Below, one piece after another: positions 15,590 through 24,941 of a DNA stretch of 64,000 nt. The DNA lies in assembly GCF_025515205.1 (NCBI RefSeq), contig NZ_JAOPFX010000003.1:347945-411944 (forward strand). Reading direction: 5' to 3'. The stretch is from Microbacterium fluvii (GTDB lineage Bacteria > Actinomycetota > Actinomycetes > Actinomycetales > Microbacteriaceae). The notes below the pieces were generated by a model. That model saw only the letters and a list, made by a program, of their open reading frames with translations. It had not been told where the DNA came from and ran no database searches. How positions within the stretch are numbered: position 1 is the stretch's first letter; every line of letters begins with the position of its first letter. Made by a program: the position numbers and the translations under genes.

Positions 15590-17515
15590 TCAGTCCAGGG
15601 GGAGCGGGGGCAGCGCGTCGGGGGCGAAGCCCAGGACGGCGCCGAGGAAGCCGACCTCGGCCTCCATGGTCGCGATGAGCGTCTCGGCGCGGCGGAAGCC
15701 GTGGCCCTCGCCCTCGAACGCGAGGTAGGCGTGCGGCACGCCCCGCGCGGCGAGGGCGTCGCGCACCGCCTCGGACTGCGCGGGGGGCACCACTTCGTCG
15801 TCGAGCCCCTGCTCGATCAGCAGCGGAGTGCGCAGATGCTCCAGGTGCGACAGCGGCGACCGCTCGATGTAGACCTGCTCGGCCACAGGCAGCGGGCCGA
15901 CCAGGCCGTCGAGGTACCGCGACTCGTAGTCGTGCGTGTCGGCGGCGAGCAGCCGCAGGTCGGCGACGCCGTAGCGGCTGATGCCCGCCGAGAACACGTC
16001 GGAGCCCACGAGCGCGCACAGCACCGTCCAACCTCCTGCCGAGCCGCCCGCGATGCCGATGCGGGCGGGGTCGGCCGCGCCCTCCGCGATGAGCCCGCGC
16101 GCGGCGGCGACGACGTCGTCGACGTCGGCGATGCCCCACTGTCCGCGGAGGCGTTCGCGGTACGCGCGGCCGTAGCCGGTGGAGCCGCCGTAGTTGACGT
16201 CGAGCACCCCGATGCCGCGGCTCGTGAGGTAGGCGATGCGCCCGGATGCGGCGCCCGCCACGTGCGAGGTGGGTCCGCCGTGCACGAATACGACGTACGG
16301 GGGCCTCTCATCGGCGGGCGCGGCTGCGTCGGGGTTCGTCGGCGGGTAGTCGAAGGCGTGCACGGGGCCGTGCGGGCCGTCGTACGTCGCGGCGCGGGGC
16401 CGCGGCATCCATTCGGCGCCCCACGGCGCCTCGCCGCCGCGGACGGCGGCCGCACCCGTGGGGTCGTCGAGGTCGACCAGCCAGAGCCCCGGCATGGCGG
16501 CCGGGCCCGCCCCCGAGAGCAGCACGCGCGTGCCCTGCACGTCGTCGATGGTCACGTCGGCGGAGACCGGCAGGGGCACCGGCACGGCCGACCCCTCCGG
16601 GTCGATCAGCACGAGTTCGTCGGCGCCGTTCGTGCGCACCGCGACGGTGCGTCCGTCGTCGAGCGGCGCGAACCAGCGCGGGCCGAGCACCCACAGCGGG
16701 CCGCCCGTGTCGGCGTCGGCAGGGGCGACAGGATGCACCTCGAGCCCGGCGTTCAGGTGCACCCGCCAGAGGTTCCAGCGTCCGGTGGGGTCGTCGACGA
16801 ACACCAGATCGGCATCGCCCACCCACATCGGCTGCAGCGGCGAACTCGCTCCTCCCGCGACGGTCGTCCATTCCGCCACCGTGCCGTCTTCGATGCGGCC
16901 CACGCGCAGCTCGCTGCGGTCCCAGGCCATGTCGGGGTGATCCCAGGCGATCCACGCGAGCAGGTCGCCTGAGGGGCTCAGCGCGGGCTGGGCGACGAAG
17001 TCGCTGTCGGCGACGAGAAACCGCAGCGCGCCGGGGTTCGCGGTGGCGCTGCCGTCGAGCGGGATGTCCACGAGATCGCGGGAGACCCCGCCCGTGCCGT
17101 CGTGCGTCTCGCGCACCGCGATGAGGCGCCCGGCGGTGTAAGCGAGACCGCCGAAGCGCATGCCGCCGAGGGCGGGCGTGAGGGGCGTCGGCTCGGCGCC
17201 GGGGCGCAGCATCCACACCCGCTGGTCGCTCTTCTCGACGAACAGCAGCGCGCCGTCGGCGGTGGTCGTCCACGACCCTCCGCCGTATTCGTGCACGCGT
17301 GAGCGGGCGCTCCAGGGCGCCGGCAGCACGTCCGTCACGGCGCCGTCGGCACCGCGGCGGCGCACCGCCGTGCGGCCGCCCTCGTGGGCGACCGTCTCGC
17401 CCCACCAGATGTCGTCGCCGACGAATCGCGCGCCGTCGATGCGGGGGGATGCGGCGGCCACCGAGTCGGCGGACAGGGGCGAGGGCCATGAGCCGAAGGG
17501 AAGGATCTGGGGCAC
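15590..17515 (-). CDS. S9-family prolyl oligopeptidase / acylaminoacyl-peptidase-like serine peptidase
   Basis: A 641-residue two-domain peptidase. The first 370 residues form a WD/beta-propeller-like domain (SPSGDLLAWIAWDHPDM is a typical blade). The C-terminal alpha/beta hydrolase domain has VFVHGGPTSHV as oxyanion region, GGSAGG around residue 490 holding the nucleophilic Ser, GLDDEVVPPAQS with the catalytic Asp and EGEGHGF with the His. No signal peptide is visible, so it is cytoplasmic. The family cleaves short peptides; substrate specificity is unknown. The GTG at 17515 lies 6 nt after a minus-strand TAGCGT (17527-17522), implying leaderless translation. Confidence 0.92.
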   Translation of the reverse strand: MPQILPFGSWPSPLSADSVAAASPRIDGARFVGDDIWWGETVAHEGGRTAVRRRGADGAVTDVLPAPWSARSRVHEYGGGSWTTTADGALLFVEKSDQRVWMLRPGAEPTPLTPALGGMRFGGLAYTAGRLIAVRETHDGTGGVSRDLVDIPLDGSATANPGALRFLVADSDFVAQPALSPSGDLLAWIAWDHPDMAWDRSELRVGRIEDGTVAEWTTVAGGASSPLQPMWVGDADLVFVDDPTGRWNLWRVHLNAGLEVHPVAPADADTGGPLWVLGPRWFAPLDDGRTVAVRTNGADELVLIDPEGSAVPVPLPVSADVTIDDVQGTRVLLSGAGPAAMPGLWLVDLDDPTGAAAVRGGEAPWGAEWMPRPRAATYDGPHGPVHAFDYPPTNPDAAAPADERPPYVVFVHGGPTSHVAGAASGRIAYLTSRGIGVLDVNYGGSTGYGRAYRERLRGQWGIADVDDVVAAARGLIAEGAADPARIGIAGGSAGGWTVLCALVGSDVFSAGISRYGVADLRLLAADTHDYESRYLDGLVGPLPVAEQVYIERSPLSHLEHLRTPLLIEQGLDDEVVPPAQSEAVRDALAARGVPHAYLAFEGEGHGFRRAETLIATMEAEVGFLGAVLGFAPDALPPLPLD

Positions 17516-17527
17516 CCCTCCACGCTA
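17515..17527 (-). promoter_or_regulatory. -10 element of the S9 peptidase gene (leaderless)
   Basis: TAGCGT (minus strand 17527-17522) is followed by 6 nt and the GTG start at 17515. Confidence 0.5.
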
Positions 17528-17573
17528 GGGCGAAACAGACCGTCACACACCGTGCGCGCCCAGCGCCGTGCAA

Positions 17574-17710
17574 TACGCTGGCCACATCGTCGCCGGGTGC
17601 ACCCCGGCAGGAGCGACAGCCGAGCCCGGCACCCGCCCGCGATGCACGACCCGCCTCTGCGTGTCGTCCGCGGCCGAACCGGCCCCTCCGCCCGCTATCG
17701 AGAGCACGTC
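17574..17710 (+). promoter_or_regulatory. metF-metE leader with two competing hairpins
   Basis: TACGCT at 17574-17579 is a likely -10 element, giving a leader of about 125 nt. Segment 17592-17600 (GCCGGGTGC) can form a tight hairpin with CCCGGC at 17603-17608, or pair instead with GCACCCGCC at 17629-17637. Mutually exclusive helices of this kind are typical of attenuators and riboswitches. No B12 box or recognisable SAM or SAH riboswitch core was found, so the sensor, if any, is unknown. Confidence 0.4.
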
Positions 17711-18664
17711 ATGCCGAACGAATCGCGCACCCCGCCGGTGCCGTTCTCCTTCGAGATCTACCCGCCGCGCAAGCCCGAGGGCATGCCCGCGCTGCACGAG
17801 ACCATCGGTCATCTCGCCGCGGCCGGGCCGCAGTTCATCTCGGTGACCTTCGGCGCGGGCGGATCGACCACCGACCGCTCGCTCGACGTGCTCACCCACA
17901 TCCTGCACACGACCTCGGTGCCCCCTCTCGCGCACCTCACCTGCGTCGGCAGCACCTACGCCGATGCGACCGCCATCATCCGAGAGTTCCTCGATGCCGG
18001 CATCACGAAGTTCCTCGCCCTCCGCGGCGATCCGCCGGCCGGAGTCGCCGAGGAGGACGTCTTCCTCGGCGACCTCGAGAGCGCCGCGCAGCTCGTGCAG
18101 CTGATCGGCCGCGTGCAGACCGAGCGCGAGCCCTATGCCGAATCAGCGATCCCCACGCTGCCGGGGGCCGCGCGCGTCACGCGGCGCTCGCCCGTCGAGA
18201 TCGCCGTCGCGGCCTTCCCCAACGGGCATCCGCGCGCCCCGCACGCGACCGCCGACATCGACGCGCTGCTGGCCAAGCAGGCCGCAGGCGCACAGTTCGC
18301 CATCACGCAGCTGTTCTTCCACGCCGACGACTATCTCGGCTTCGTCGAGCGCGCCCGCGCCGCAGGCATCGGCATCCCGATCCTCCCCGGCATCATGCCG
18401 ATCACCTCGCCCTCGCGCCTGAAGCGCGTGCTCGAGCTCAGTGGTGAAGCGCTGCCGGGAGAGCTCGCCGTCGCGCTCGAGGTCGAGCCCACCGCCGAGG
18501 GGCAGCGCCAGATCGGCATCGCCCATGCCGCGTCGCTGGCCCGCGACGTCGTCGCCGGCGGAGCGCCCGGCGTGCACCTCTATGCCTTCAACAACCACGA
18601 CACGGTGCTCGCGACGCTGCGCGAGGCCGGCATCCTCACCACCGACAAGGAGACGACACGATGA
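17711..18664 (+). CDS. metF: Methylenetetrahydrofolate reductase
   Basis: A 317-residue flavoprotein that reduces 5,10-methylene-THF to 5-methyl-THF, the methyl donor used by MetE next door. Conserved MetF motifs are FSFEIYPPRKPEG at the start, ISVTFGAGGST, LAHLTCVG, FLALRGDPP and ITQLFFHADDY. The ATG at 17711 is chosen because homology starts there; an in-frame ATG at 17642 would add 23 residues of no clear homology. The stop overlaps the metE start (ATGA), so the two are coupled in one operon. Confidence 0.94.
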   Translation: MPNESRTPPVPFSFEIYPPRKPEGMPALHETIGHLAAAGPQFISVTFGAGGSTTDRSLDVLTHILHTTSVPPLAHLTCVGSTYADATAIIREFLDAGITKFLALRGDPPAGVAEEDVFLGDLESAAQLVQLIGRVQTEREPYAESAIPTLPGAARVTRRSPVEIAVAAFPNGHPRAPHATADIDALLAKQAAGAQFAITQLFFHADDYLGFVERARAAGIGIPILPGIMPITSPSRLKRVLELSGEALPGELAVALEVEPTAEGQRQIGIAHAASLARDVVAGGAPGVHLYAFNNHDTVLATLREAGILTTDKETTR

Positions 18665-20982
18665 CCGCCTTCCCCGCAGGAACGATCCTCGGCTACCCCC
18701 GCATCGGCCGCCGCCGCGAGCTCAAGCGCGCCGTCGAGGCCCACTGGGCGGGCGCCCTCGATGAGGCGGGGCTCGAGAGCGCCGCGGCCGACCTGCGCCG
18801 GGCGACCAGGGAGCGCCTCGCCGAGCTGGGCCTCGGCCGCACCGATTCGTCGATCCCCGAGTCGTTCTCGTTCTACGACCAGGTGCTCGACGCCGCCGCG
18901 ACCGTCGGCGCGCTGCCCGCGCGGTTCGCACACCTCCGAGAGTCCGACGGATCGATCGGGCTCACCGCGTACTTCACGGCCGCGCGCGGTGAGGGCGAGC
19001 ACGCGCCGCTCGAGATGACCAAGTGGTTCGACACGAACTACCACTACCTCGTCCCCGAGATCGGACCCGAGACGGTGTTCTCGCTGTCGAGCGACCGCTT
19101 CGCGCGGCAGGTCGCCGAGGCCGCCGCCGACGGGTTCACGGTGCGCCCCGTCGTGGTGGGTCCGGTGACGCTTCTGGCGCTCGCGAAGGCGACGGATGCG
19201 GCGCCCACCGGCTTCTCGCCGCTGGAGCGCCTCGACGACCTGCTGCCCGTCTACGTCGAGCTGCTCGCGTCGCTGAAGGCGGCGGGGGCGGCGTGGGTGC
19301 AGCTCGACGAGCCGGCGCTCGTCTCGGAGAGCCTCGACGTCTCGCCCGATGCGCTGGCGGCGGCCGCCGAGCGCGCGTACGCGGTGCTCGGCTCTGCCGC
19401 TGACCGCCCGCAGCTGCTGGTCGCCGCGGGCTATGCGCAGCTGTCGCCGCAGGCGTGGGCGGCGCTGGCCGCCGCGCCGATCGAGGCGATCGCTGTCGAC
19501 CTGCGCCGCGGCGCTGTGCCGCCGGCTGCCGCCGGACTCGAGGCGAAGACCCTCGTGGGCGGCGTCGTCGACGGTCGCAACATCTGGCGCGGAGACCTCG
19601 AGGGCGCCTGGACCACGCTCGACGAGCTGCGCGGCCTCGGTGCAGCGGCCGTCGCGGCAGGCACCACGACCTCGCTCCAGCACGTCCCGCACGACGTCGC
19701 CGACGAGACCGCGCTCGACCCGCGCCTCGCGTCGTGGCTCGCGTTCGCCGACCAGAAGACGGCGCAGATCGTGACGCTGGCGCGCGGGCTCGCCGACGGG
19801 CGCGAGGCGATCGCGGCAGAGCTCGCGGCGGCATCCGCCGCCCTCGCCGACCGCCGCGAGGCCCCCGGCGTGCGCGACGGTGTCGTGCGCTCGCGGCTCA
19901 CCGCCCTCACCGGTGCCGACTTCGACCGCGGCGACTATGCCGCGCGCACCGCCGCGCAGGAGTCGCTCGGTCTCCCCGTGCTCCCCACCACGACGATCGG
20001 GTCGTTCCCGCAGACCGGCGACATCCGTCGCGCACGCGCGCAGCACGGTCGCGGCGAGCTGTCGGTGGCCGAGTACGAGGAGTTCCTGCGCGCCGAGATC
20101 CGCTCCGTGATCGACCTGCAGGAGAACCTCGGGCTCGACGTGCTCGTGCACGGCGAGGCGGAGCGCAACGACATGGTGCAGTACTTCGCCGAGCACCTCG
20201 ACGGCTTCGCCGTCACGGCGAACGGCTGGGTGCAGTCCTACGGCTCGCGCGCCACGCGCCCGTCGATCCTGTGGGGAGACGTCTCGCGCCCCTCGGCGAT
20301 CACGGTGGAGTGGACCCGGTTCGCGCAATCGCTCAGCGACAAGCACGTCAAGGGCATGCTCACCGGGCCGGTGACGATCCTCGCGTGGTCGTTCGTGCGC
20401 GACGATCAGCCGCTGGCCGAGACGGCGAATCAGGTCGCCCTGGCCCTGCGCGACGAGATCGCCGACCTGGAGGCCGCCGGAGTCGGCATCATCCAGGTCG
20501 ACGAGCCCGCGCTGCGCGAGCTGCTGCCGCTCAAGCGCGCAGACCAGCCGGCCTATCTCGACTGGTCGGTGGGGTCGTTCCGGCTCGCGACCGCGGGAGC
20601 AGCGGATGCCACGCAGGTGCACACGCACCTCTGCTATTCGGAGTTCGCCGTCGTCATCGACGCCATCGCGGCGCTCGATGCCGACGTGACCTCGATCGAG
20701 GCGGCGCGCAGCCGCGGCGAGGTGATCGACGACATCCGCGACTCCGGCTTCTCGCACGGCGTCGGGCCCGGCGTGTACGACATCCACTCGCCGCGCGTGC
20801 CGTCCACCGACGAGATCGCTCAGCTGCTCGAGCGCGCCGTCGCCGAACTGCCCCTCCGCCAGGTGTGGGTCAACCCCGACTGCGGGCTGAAGACCCGCGG
20901 CTACGACGAGACCGTCGCGTCGCTGCGCAACCTCGTCACGGCTGCGCGGCAGGTGCGCGAGGCGGTCGCGGCGGGCGCTTAG
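18661..20982 (+). CDS. metE: Cobalamin-independent methionine synthase
   Basis: A 773-residue MetE that methylates homocysteine from 5-methyl-THF-polyglutamate. The N-terminal domain opens with ILGYPRIGRRRELKRAVE; the C-terminal catalytic domain has PTTTIGSFPQT, and the zinc ligands include His656 and Cys658 in HTHLCYSEF and Cys741 in NPDCGLKTRG. It uses no vitamin B12. It is coupled to metF by a 4-bp overlap. Its stop codon overlaps by 4 bp the stop codon of the convergent membrane-protein gene. Confidence 0.97.
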   Translation: MTAFPAGTILGYPRIGRRRELKRAVEAHWAGALDEAGLESAAADLRRATRERLAELGLGRTDSSIPESFSFYDQVLDAAATVGALPARFAHLRESDGSIGLTAYFTAARGEGEHAPLEMTKWFDTNYHYLVPEIGPETVFSLSSDRFARQVAEAAADGFTVRPVVVGPVTLLALAKATDAAPTGFSPLERLDDLLPVYVELLASLKAAGAAWVQLDEPALVSESLDVSPDALAAAAERAYAVLGSAADRPQLLVAAGYAQLSPQAWAALAAAPIEAIAVDLRRGAVPPAAAGLEAKTLVGGVVDGRNIWRGDLEGAWTTLDELRGLGAAAVAAGTTTSLQHVPHDVADETALDPRLASWLAFADQKTAQIVTLARGLADGREAIAAELAAASAALADRREAPGVRDGVVRSRLTALTGADFDRGDYAARTAAQESLGLPVLPTTTIGSFPQTGDIRRARAQHGRGELSVAEYEEFLRAEIRSVIDLQENLGLDVLVHGEAERNDMVQYFAEHLDGFAVTANGWVQSYGSRATRPSILWGDVSRPSAITVEWTRFAQSLSDKHVKGMLTGPVTILAWSFVRDDQPLAETANQVALALRDEIADLEAAGVGIIQVDEPALRELLPLKRADQPAYLDWSVGSFRLATAGAADATQVHTHLCYSEFAVVIDAIAALDADVTSIEAARSRGEVIDDIRDSGFSHGVGPGVYDIHSPRVPSTDEIAQLLERAVAELPLRQVWVNPDCGLKTRGYDETVASLRNLVTAARQVREAVAAGA

Positions 20983-22487
20983 CCTTCGCTGCGGGGGGCG
21001 GATGCTGCCGGCTCCGGCTCATCGGAGGGCGCGGGCGCAGCATCCGCCGCCTGCGCCGCGACGACGGCGGCCGGCACGTCGGCGGCCACCGTCGGCTCGG
21101 CCGTGCCGTACGCTTCGGCGTGCGCGGCCTCGGCTGCCTGCGCGGCGGCGTCGGTCGAGACGCCGATCGCCTCGCCGGGGCGGCGCTGGGCCAGCTCCAT
21201 GAGCCACCAGACGAACAGGGCGACGACGGTCACGAGCACGACCTCGCCGAACCCGAGCGGGCGCAGCAGCAGCAGCCAGAGCACGACGAGCGCCACGAGG
21301 ATGCCGCGGGCGACGGCGCGCCGCTCGTACATCCAGGTGCCGAACGCGCCGGTGTCGATGCCGCGCCAGACGAGAGCGCGGCGCAGGCCGGCATTGATCG
21401 AGCCGACGCCGGCGCGCACCGCTCTGGCGGCCTTCCAGCGGCCCTGTGCCCACGCCAGCACCGCGATGCCGAGTCCGATGACGAAGCCGACGGCGGCCGT
21501 GTGCGCCATCGCGTCGACGAGCTGGCGGTAGACCACGTCGAGCGCCGTCGGCGAGACGGCGAGGCTCACGGCGGCCTGGGCCACGACGGCGGAGGCGATC
21601 GAGAACGTGAGCGCGAGCGCGCCGGCGCCCACCGCCAGGCCGATGCCCGAGCCGAGCACGGCGGTCGTGCGTCTGCGCGCCACCAGGATGCCCGCCAGGA
21701 ACAGCGCGAGGCACAGGAACGGCAGCCAGAGGCCCACCAGCGTCGCGATCGTGTAGATCGTCTGGATCGCGACGAGTGCCGACCCGGTGCCGATGATCAC
21801 CACCCGATCGACGGCGGGGATGAGCGAGGCGATGCCGATGCCCCGCTCGGTGAGGCGCTGCTTGACCTGGTCGACGATGACGCCGAGCTGGATGCCCAGG
21901 CCCTCGTCGGTGATCACCACGGCGCCCTGGTTGTCGTAGGTGGCCGCGGCGGTGACGGCGCGGTGCGCGCCGCGGGTCGCGGTCGCCCAGACGTCGACGA
22001 ACGCGTCGGATTCGACCACCCGCGTCACGGTCGTCTGCACGAGGTTCTCCAGACCCTGGGCCGCGGGCTGTTCGAGCAGCCCGAGCGCAGAGACCGCGGC
22101 CGGGGGCATCCCCTCGATCGACGCGATGCCGTCGAACACGTTCGAGGTGAGTTCGCCGAAGTCGACCTGGGCGCCGATGGCCTCCATCGTCTCGTCGACG
22201 ACCATGCTCTGCACGGCGGGGTCTGAGGCGATCGGGGCGAGGGTCGCGACGAACGCGTCTTCGTCGACGAGCTGCAGCCTTGCCCAGGCGCCGACGATCG
22301 CGACGGGCACCAGGATCGAGGCGATCACGATGCACAGCGCCGAGACGAAGGCGCGCCAGCGGCCGGGCGCCGCCGCCGAGCGGTCCTGCGGCTCACCCGC
22401 CGCCGAGCGCAGCTGTGCGTTCTCGCTCTCGAGTCGCCGCAGGCGCTCGTGGAGCTCGTCGATGTCGGCGGACGGGTTCTTGCTCAT
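20979..22487 (-). CDS. Conserved integral membrane protein with N-terminal coiled coil
   Basis: A 502-residue protein I do not recognise as a named family. A short N-terminal coiled coil (ELHERLRRLESENAQLRS) is followed by a first membrane helix near residues 48-70, an extracellular domain of about 170 residues, and then five or so hydrophobic helices, among them LGSGIGLAVGAGALALTFSI and GILVALVVLWLLLLRP. The last 70 residues are Ala/Glu/Pro-rich and probably disordered. The ATG at 22487 is used; another ATG at 22496 is possible. It lies 52 bp downstream of lexA on the same strand, but no LexA site of its own was found. Its tail overlaps metE by 4 bp. Confidence 0.75.
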   Translation of the reverse strand: MSKNPSADIDELHERLRRLESENAQLRSAAGEPQDRSAAAPGRWRAFVSALCIVIASILVPVAIVGAWARLQLVDEDAFVATLAPIASDPAVQSMVVDETMEAIGAQVDFGELTSNVFDGIASIEGMPPAAVSALGLLEQPAAQGLENLVQTTVTRVVESDAFVDVWATATRGAHRAVTAAATYDNQGAVVITDEGLGIQLGVIVDQVKQRLTERGIGIASLIPAVDRVVIIGTGSALVAIQTIYTIATLVGLWLPFLCLALFLAGILVARRRTTAVLGSGIGLAVGAGALALTFSIASAVVAQAAVSLAVSPTALDVVYRQLVDAMAHTAAVGFVIGLGIAVLAWAQGRWKAARAVRAGVGSINAGLRRALVWRGIDTGAFGTWMYERRAVARGILVALVVLWLLLLRPLGFGEVVLVTVVALFVWWLMELAQRRPGEAIGVSTDAAAQAAEAAHAEAYGTAEPTVAADVPAAVVAAQAADAAPAPSDEPEPAASAPRSEG

Positions 22488-22539
22488 GGGCGCCATTGTG
22501 GCCGAGACGGCCGATCGGCGCACCACCCGACGTGGATGA

Positions 22540-23220
22540 TCAGACCGCGCGCAGCACCGCCACGACCTTGCCGAGCACGACCGCCTCGTCGCCGAGGATG
22601 GGCTCGAAGGCCGAGTTGCGGGGGAGCAGCCAGGTGTGACCGTCGCGCTGGCGGAAGGTCTTGACCGTCGCCTCGCCGTCGAGCATGGCCGCGACGATGT
22701 CGCCGTTGTCGGCCGTCGCCTGGGCGCGGACGACGACCCAGTCGCCGTCGCAGATCGCCGCATCGATCATCGACTCGCCGACGACCTTGAGCATGAACAG
22801 ATCGCCCTTGCCCACGAGCTGGCGGGGGAGCGGGAAGATCTCCTCCACCTGCTGGTCGGCCGTGATCGGCACACCGGCGGCGATGCGGCCCACGAGCGGA
22901 ACGAGGGCCGCATCGCCGAGTGCGGGCGCCGCGTCGTCGGGGTTCTCGGCGGCGGTGCCCGGCAGATCGATCAGCACCTCCATGGCTCTGGTCTTGCCGG
23001 CGTCGCGGCGCAGGTAGCCGCTCAGCTCGAGCTGATTGAGCTGGTGCGTCACGCTCGAGAGCGACTTGAGGCCGACGGCGTCGCCGATCTCGCGCATGCT
23101 CGGCGGGTAGCCGTGCCGAGCGATCGACCGCTGGATCACCTCGAGGATCGCCAGCTGCTTGTCGCTGAGGCTCTTGCGCCGCCTGGTCTGGGGCTTCTCG
23201 CGCCCGTTCGCTTCGCTCAC
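22540..23220 (-). CDS. lexA: LexA repressor, SOS response regulator
   Basis: A 226-residue LexA. The winged-helix N-terminal domain carries [20 protein letters not shown], the DNA-recognition helices. The self-cleavage site is Ala115-Gly116 in VGRIAAGVP, and the catalytic dyad is Ser150 (VVGESMID) and Lys187 (EATVKTF). RecA filaments trigger cleavage and derepression. The GTG at 23220 is chosen because AGGAG lies 8 nt upstream and matches the usual actinobacterial N-terminus. A TAGAAT -10 on the minus strand (23384-23379) and a degenerate LexA box (23390-23405) suggest autoregulation with a leader of about 150 nt. Confidence 0.97.
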   Translation of the reverse strand: MSEANGREKPQTRRRKSLSDKQLAILEVIQRSIARHGYPPSMREIGDAVGLKSLSSVTHQLNQLELSGYLRRDAGKTRAMEVLIDLPGTAAENPDDAAPALGDAALVPLVGRIAAGVPITADQQVEEIFPLPRQLVGKGDLFMLKVVGESMIDAAICDGDWVVVRAQATADNGDIVAAMLDGEATVKTFRQRDGHTWLLPRNSAFEPILGDEAVVLGKVVAVLRAV

Positions 23221-23373
23221 CGTGCCGGCTCCTGTTCCTGGATCGTGCAGTCGTCTTCGAATGTCGGAGGTCCGTGATGTGGTCTTCCTGTCGAAACGGT
23301 ATCCGCTTCCGGCCTCGCGAGTGGTCAGCCCACCCGCGTGTCGTGTTCGAGAGATCCGCCACCGACGACCACG

Positions 23374-23405
23374 TTGACATTCTAGAACATCGAAGATAGC
23401 TTCGG
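23374..23405. promoter_or_regulatory. Divergent promoter region with a LexA-box-like palindrome
   Basis: TCGAAGATAGCTTCGG (23390-23405) matches the LexA consensus at 9 of 12 fixed positions and is itself palindromic. On the minus strand TAGAAT (23384-23379) fits a lexA -10 with the box just upstream. On the plus strand TTGACA (23374-23379) and TAGCTT (23397-23402), spacer 17, could drive the LysM gene, with the box over the -10. One site could therefore control both genes. Confidence 0.6.
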
Positions 23406-23478
23406 AAGAGAGATTCGGATGCTGCACCGCTCCCGCGGTCGGCTCGGGCGAATCTCCCTCGCACACAGGAGGAATCGC

Positions 23479-23832
23479 ATGAGCGCCATCGCACTGCCGG
23501 TCACGACCACCACCCGTCTGCGTCTCACGGCGCGTGGCCGTCGCGTGCTGCTGGGTCTGGCGGCACTGCCCGCCGCCGTCGTACTGGCCGCCGCGGTCAT
23601 CGGCGGAGGCTCGGCGTTGGCGTCGCACTCCGCGGGTGCGCCCGCCGACGCCTTCTCGAGCATCACGGTCGCCGCGGGCGACTCGCTGTGGTCGATCGCC
23701 GAGCGGGTCGCGCCCGACGCCGACCCGCGCGACGTCATCGACGACATCGTCCGCCTGAACGCTCTGCACGGCGCCGGCCTCACCGCCGGCCAGAGCCTCG
23801 CGATCCCCGCGGAGTACACCGCCGGGTCGTGA
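23479..23832 (+). CDS. LysM-domain membrane protein, probable SOS cell-division suppressor (YneA/ChiZ type)
   Basis: A 117-residue protein with a basic cytoplasmic start, one membrane helix (about residues 23-47, [20 protein letters not shown]) and an external LysM domain (about residues 61-112: [18 protein letters not shown], then [11 protein letters not shown]). It has a strong ribosome-binding site, AGGAGGA at 23467-23473. Small proteins with one TM and often LysM, divergent from lexA, are SOS-induced cell-division inhibitors: YneA in Bacillus, ChiZ (Rv2719c) in Mycobacterium and DivS in Corynebacterium. Topology and the shared LexA-like site argue for that role. It is inferred, since sequence identity among these proteins is low. 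Confidence 0.8.
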   Translation: MSAIALPVTTTTRLRLTARGRRVLLGLAALPAAVVLAAAVIGGGSALASHSAGAPADAFSSITVAAGDSLWSIAERVAPDADPRDVIDDIVRLNALHGAGLTAGQSLAIPAEYTAGS

Positions 23833-23842
23833 GCGGCGCCCC

Positions 23843-23856
23843 TACGATGGGAAGGG
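23843..23856 (+). promoter_or_regulatory. -10 element giving a leaderless hisC transcript
   Basis: TACGAT (23843-23848) followed by 7 nt and the GTG start at 23856; the promoter lies just after the LysM gene stop. Confidence 0.6.
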
Positions 23857-24941
23857 TGAGTTCTCGACTCGAAGACCTGCCCCTCCGCGACGATCTGCGC
23901 GGACTGACGCCCTACGGCGCACCGCAGGCGCCGCTGCCGGTGGCGCTGAACGTCAACGAGAACACGCATCCGGTTCCACAGGAGGTCGCCGACGACATCG
24001 TCGACGCGGTCGCACTGGCGCTGCGCGACGTCAACCGCTACCCCGACCGCGAGTTCACCTCCCTGCGCGAGGGTTTCGCCGACTACCTCGGACACGGGCT
24101 CTCGCGCGACCAGATCTGGGCGGCTAACGGCTCGAACGAAGTGCTGCAGCACGTGCTGATGGCCTTCGCGGGCCCCGGGCGCACGGCGTTCGGCTTCGCC
24201 CCGACGTACTCCATGTATCCGCTGCTCACGCGGGCGACCGGAGCGGAGTGGATCGCGGGCACCCGCGGCCACGACTACACGATCGACCCCGACGATGCGG
24301 CATCCCAGGTGCGCGTGCTCCAGCCCGACGTCGTGTTCCTCTGCTCGCCGAACAACCCGACCGGCACGCCGCTGCCGCTCGAGGTGATCAGGGCCGTCTA
24401 CGACGCGGCCCCGGGCATCGTCGTGGTCGATGAGGCGTACGGGGAGTTCGCGCCGCGTGACGAGCGCTCGGCGCTGACGCTGCTGCCGGGGCGCGAGCGG
24501 CTGGTCGTCTCTCGGACCATGAGCAAGGCGTTCGCGTTCGCCGGCGCGCGCGTGGGCTATCTCGCCGCGGATCCGGCGGTGATCGACGCCCTGCGCCTCG
24601 TGCGGCTGCCCTATCACCTGAGCGCACTCACCCAGGCCGCCGCGACCGCGGCGCTGCGCCACGCGCCGGTCATGCTGCGCATGGTCGACGAGATCGTCGC
24701 CCAGCGCGACCGCATCTCGGCGACCCTCGATGCCCTGGGCTATCAGCCCTACGAGTCCTGGGCGAACTTCGTGCTGTTCGGCGGCGTCGACGACCCCGCC
24801 GCCACGTGGCAGGCGCTCTACGACCGCGGCGTGCTCATCCGCGACGTGGGCATCGCCCACCACCTGCGGGTGACGGCGGGCACCGAAGGCGAGACCACGG
24901 CGTTCCTCGACGCACTGGCCTCGATAGACTCGCGCTCATGA
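23856..24941 (+). CDS. hisC: Histidinol-phosphate aminotransferase
   Basis: A 361-residue PLP enzyme of fold type I that converts imidazole-acetol phosphate to histidinol phosphate. [12 protein letters not shown] near the N-terminus, [22 protein letters not shown] and the PLP-lysine segment [17 protein letters not shown] are all present. It starts at a GTG that looks leaderless. It overlaps hisB by 4 bp (ATGA). HisC enzymes in Actinobacteria may also accept aromatic substrates; that is a family property, not seen here. Confidence 0.95.
   Translation: MSSRLEDLPLRDDLRGLTPYGAPQAPLPVALNVNENTHPVPQEVADDIVDAVALALRDVNRYPDREFTSLREGFADYLGHGLSRDQIWAANGSNEVLQHVLMAFAGPGRTAFGFAPTYSMYPLLTRATGAEWIAGTRGHDYTIDPDDAASQVRVLQPDVVFLCSPNNPTGTPLPLEVIRAVYDAAPGIVVVDEAYGEFAPRDERSALTLLPGRERLVVSRTMSKAFAFAGARVGYLAADPAVIDALRLVRLPYHLSALTQAAATAALRHAPVMLRMVDEIVAQRDRISATLDALGYQPYESWANFVLFGGVDDPAATWQALYDRGVLIRDVGIAHHLRVTAGTEGETTAFLDALASIDSRS
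24925..24938 (+). promoter_or_regulatory. Internal -10 element before hisB
   Basis: TAGACT (24925-24930) lies 7 nt before the hisB ATG, inside the end of hisC. It could give a second, leaderless hisB-H-priA transcript in addition to read-through from hisC. Confidence 0.5.

Noticed and set aside
17574..17710. SAM, SAH or B12 riboswitch upstream of metF
   Set aside because: No B12 box and no recognisable SAM/SAH core; only generic competing hairpins remain, which are reported as a candidate of unknown type.
17642..17710. Earlier in-frame ATG for metF
   Set aside because: It adds 23 residues without homology and has no ribosome-binding site; MetF conservation starts close to 17711.
22540..23769. 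Longer LexA frame starting upstream of 23220
   Set aside because: The extra N-terminus covers the divergent promoter region and would include the LexA-like box; family N-termini match the GTG at 23220.
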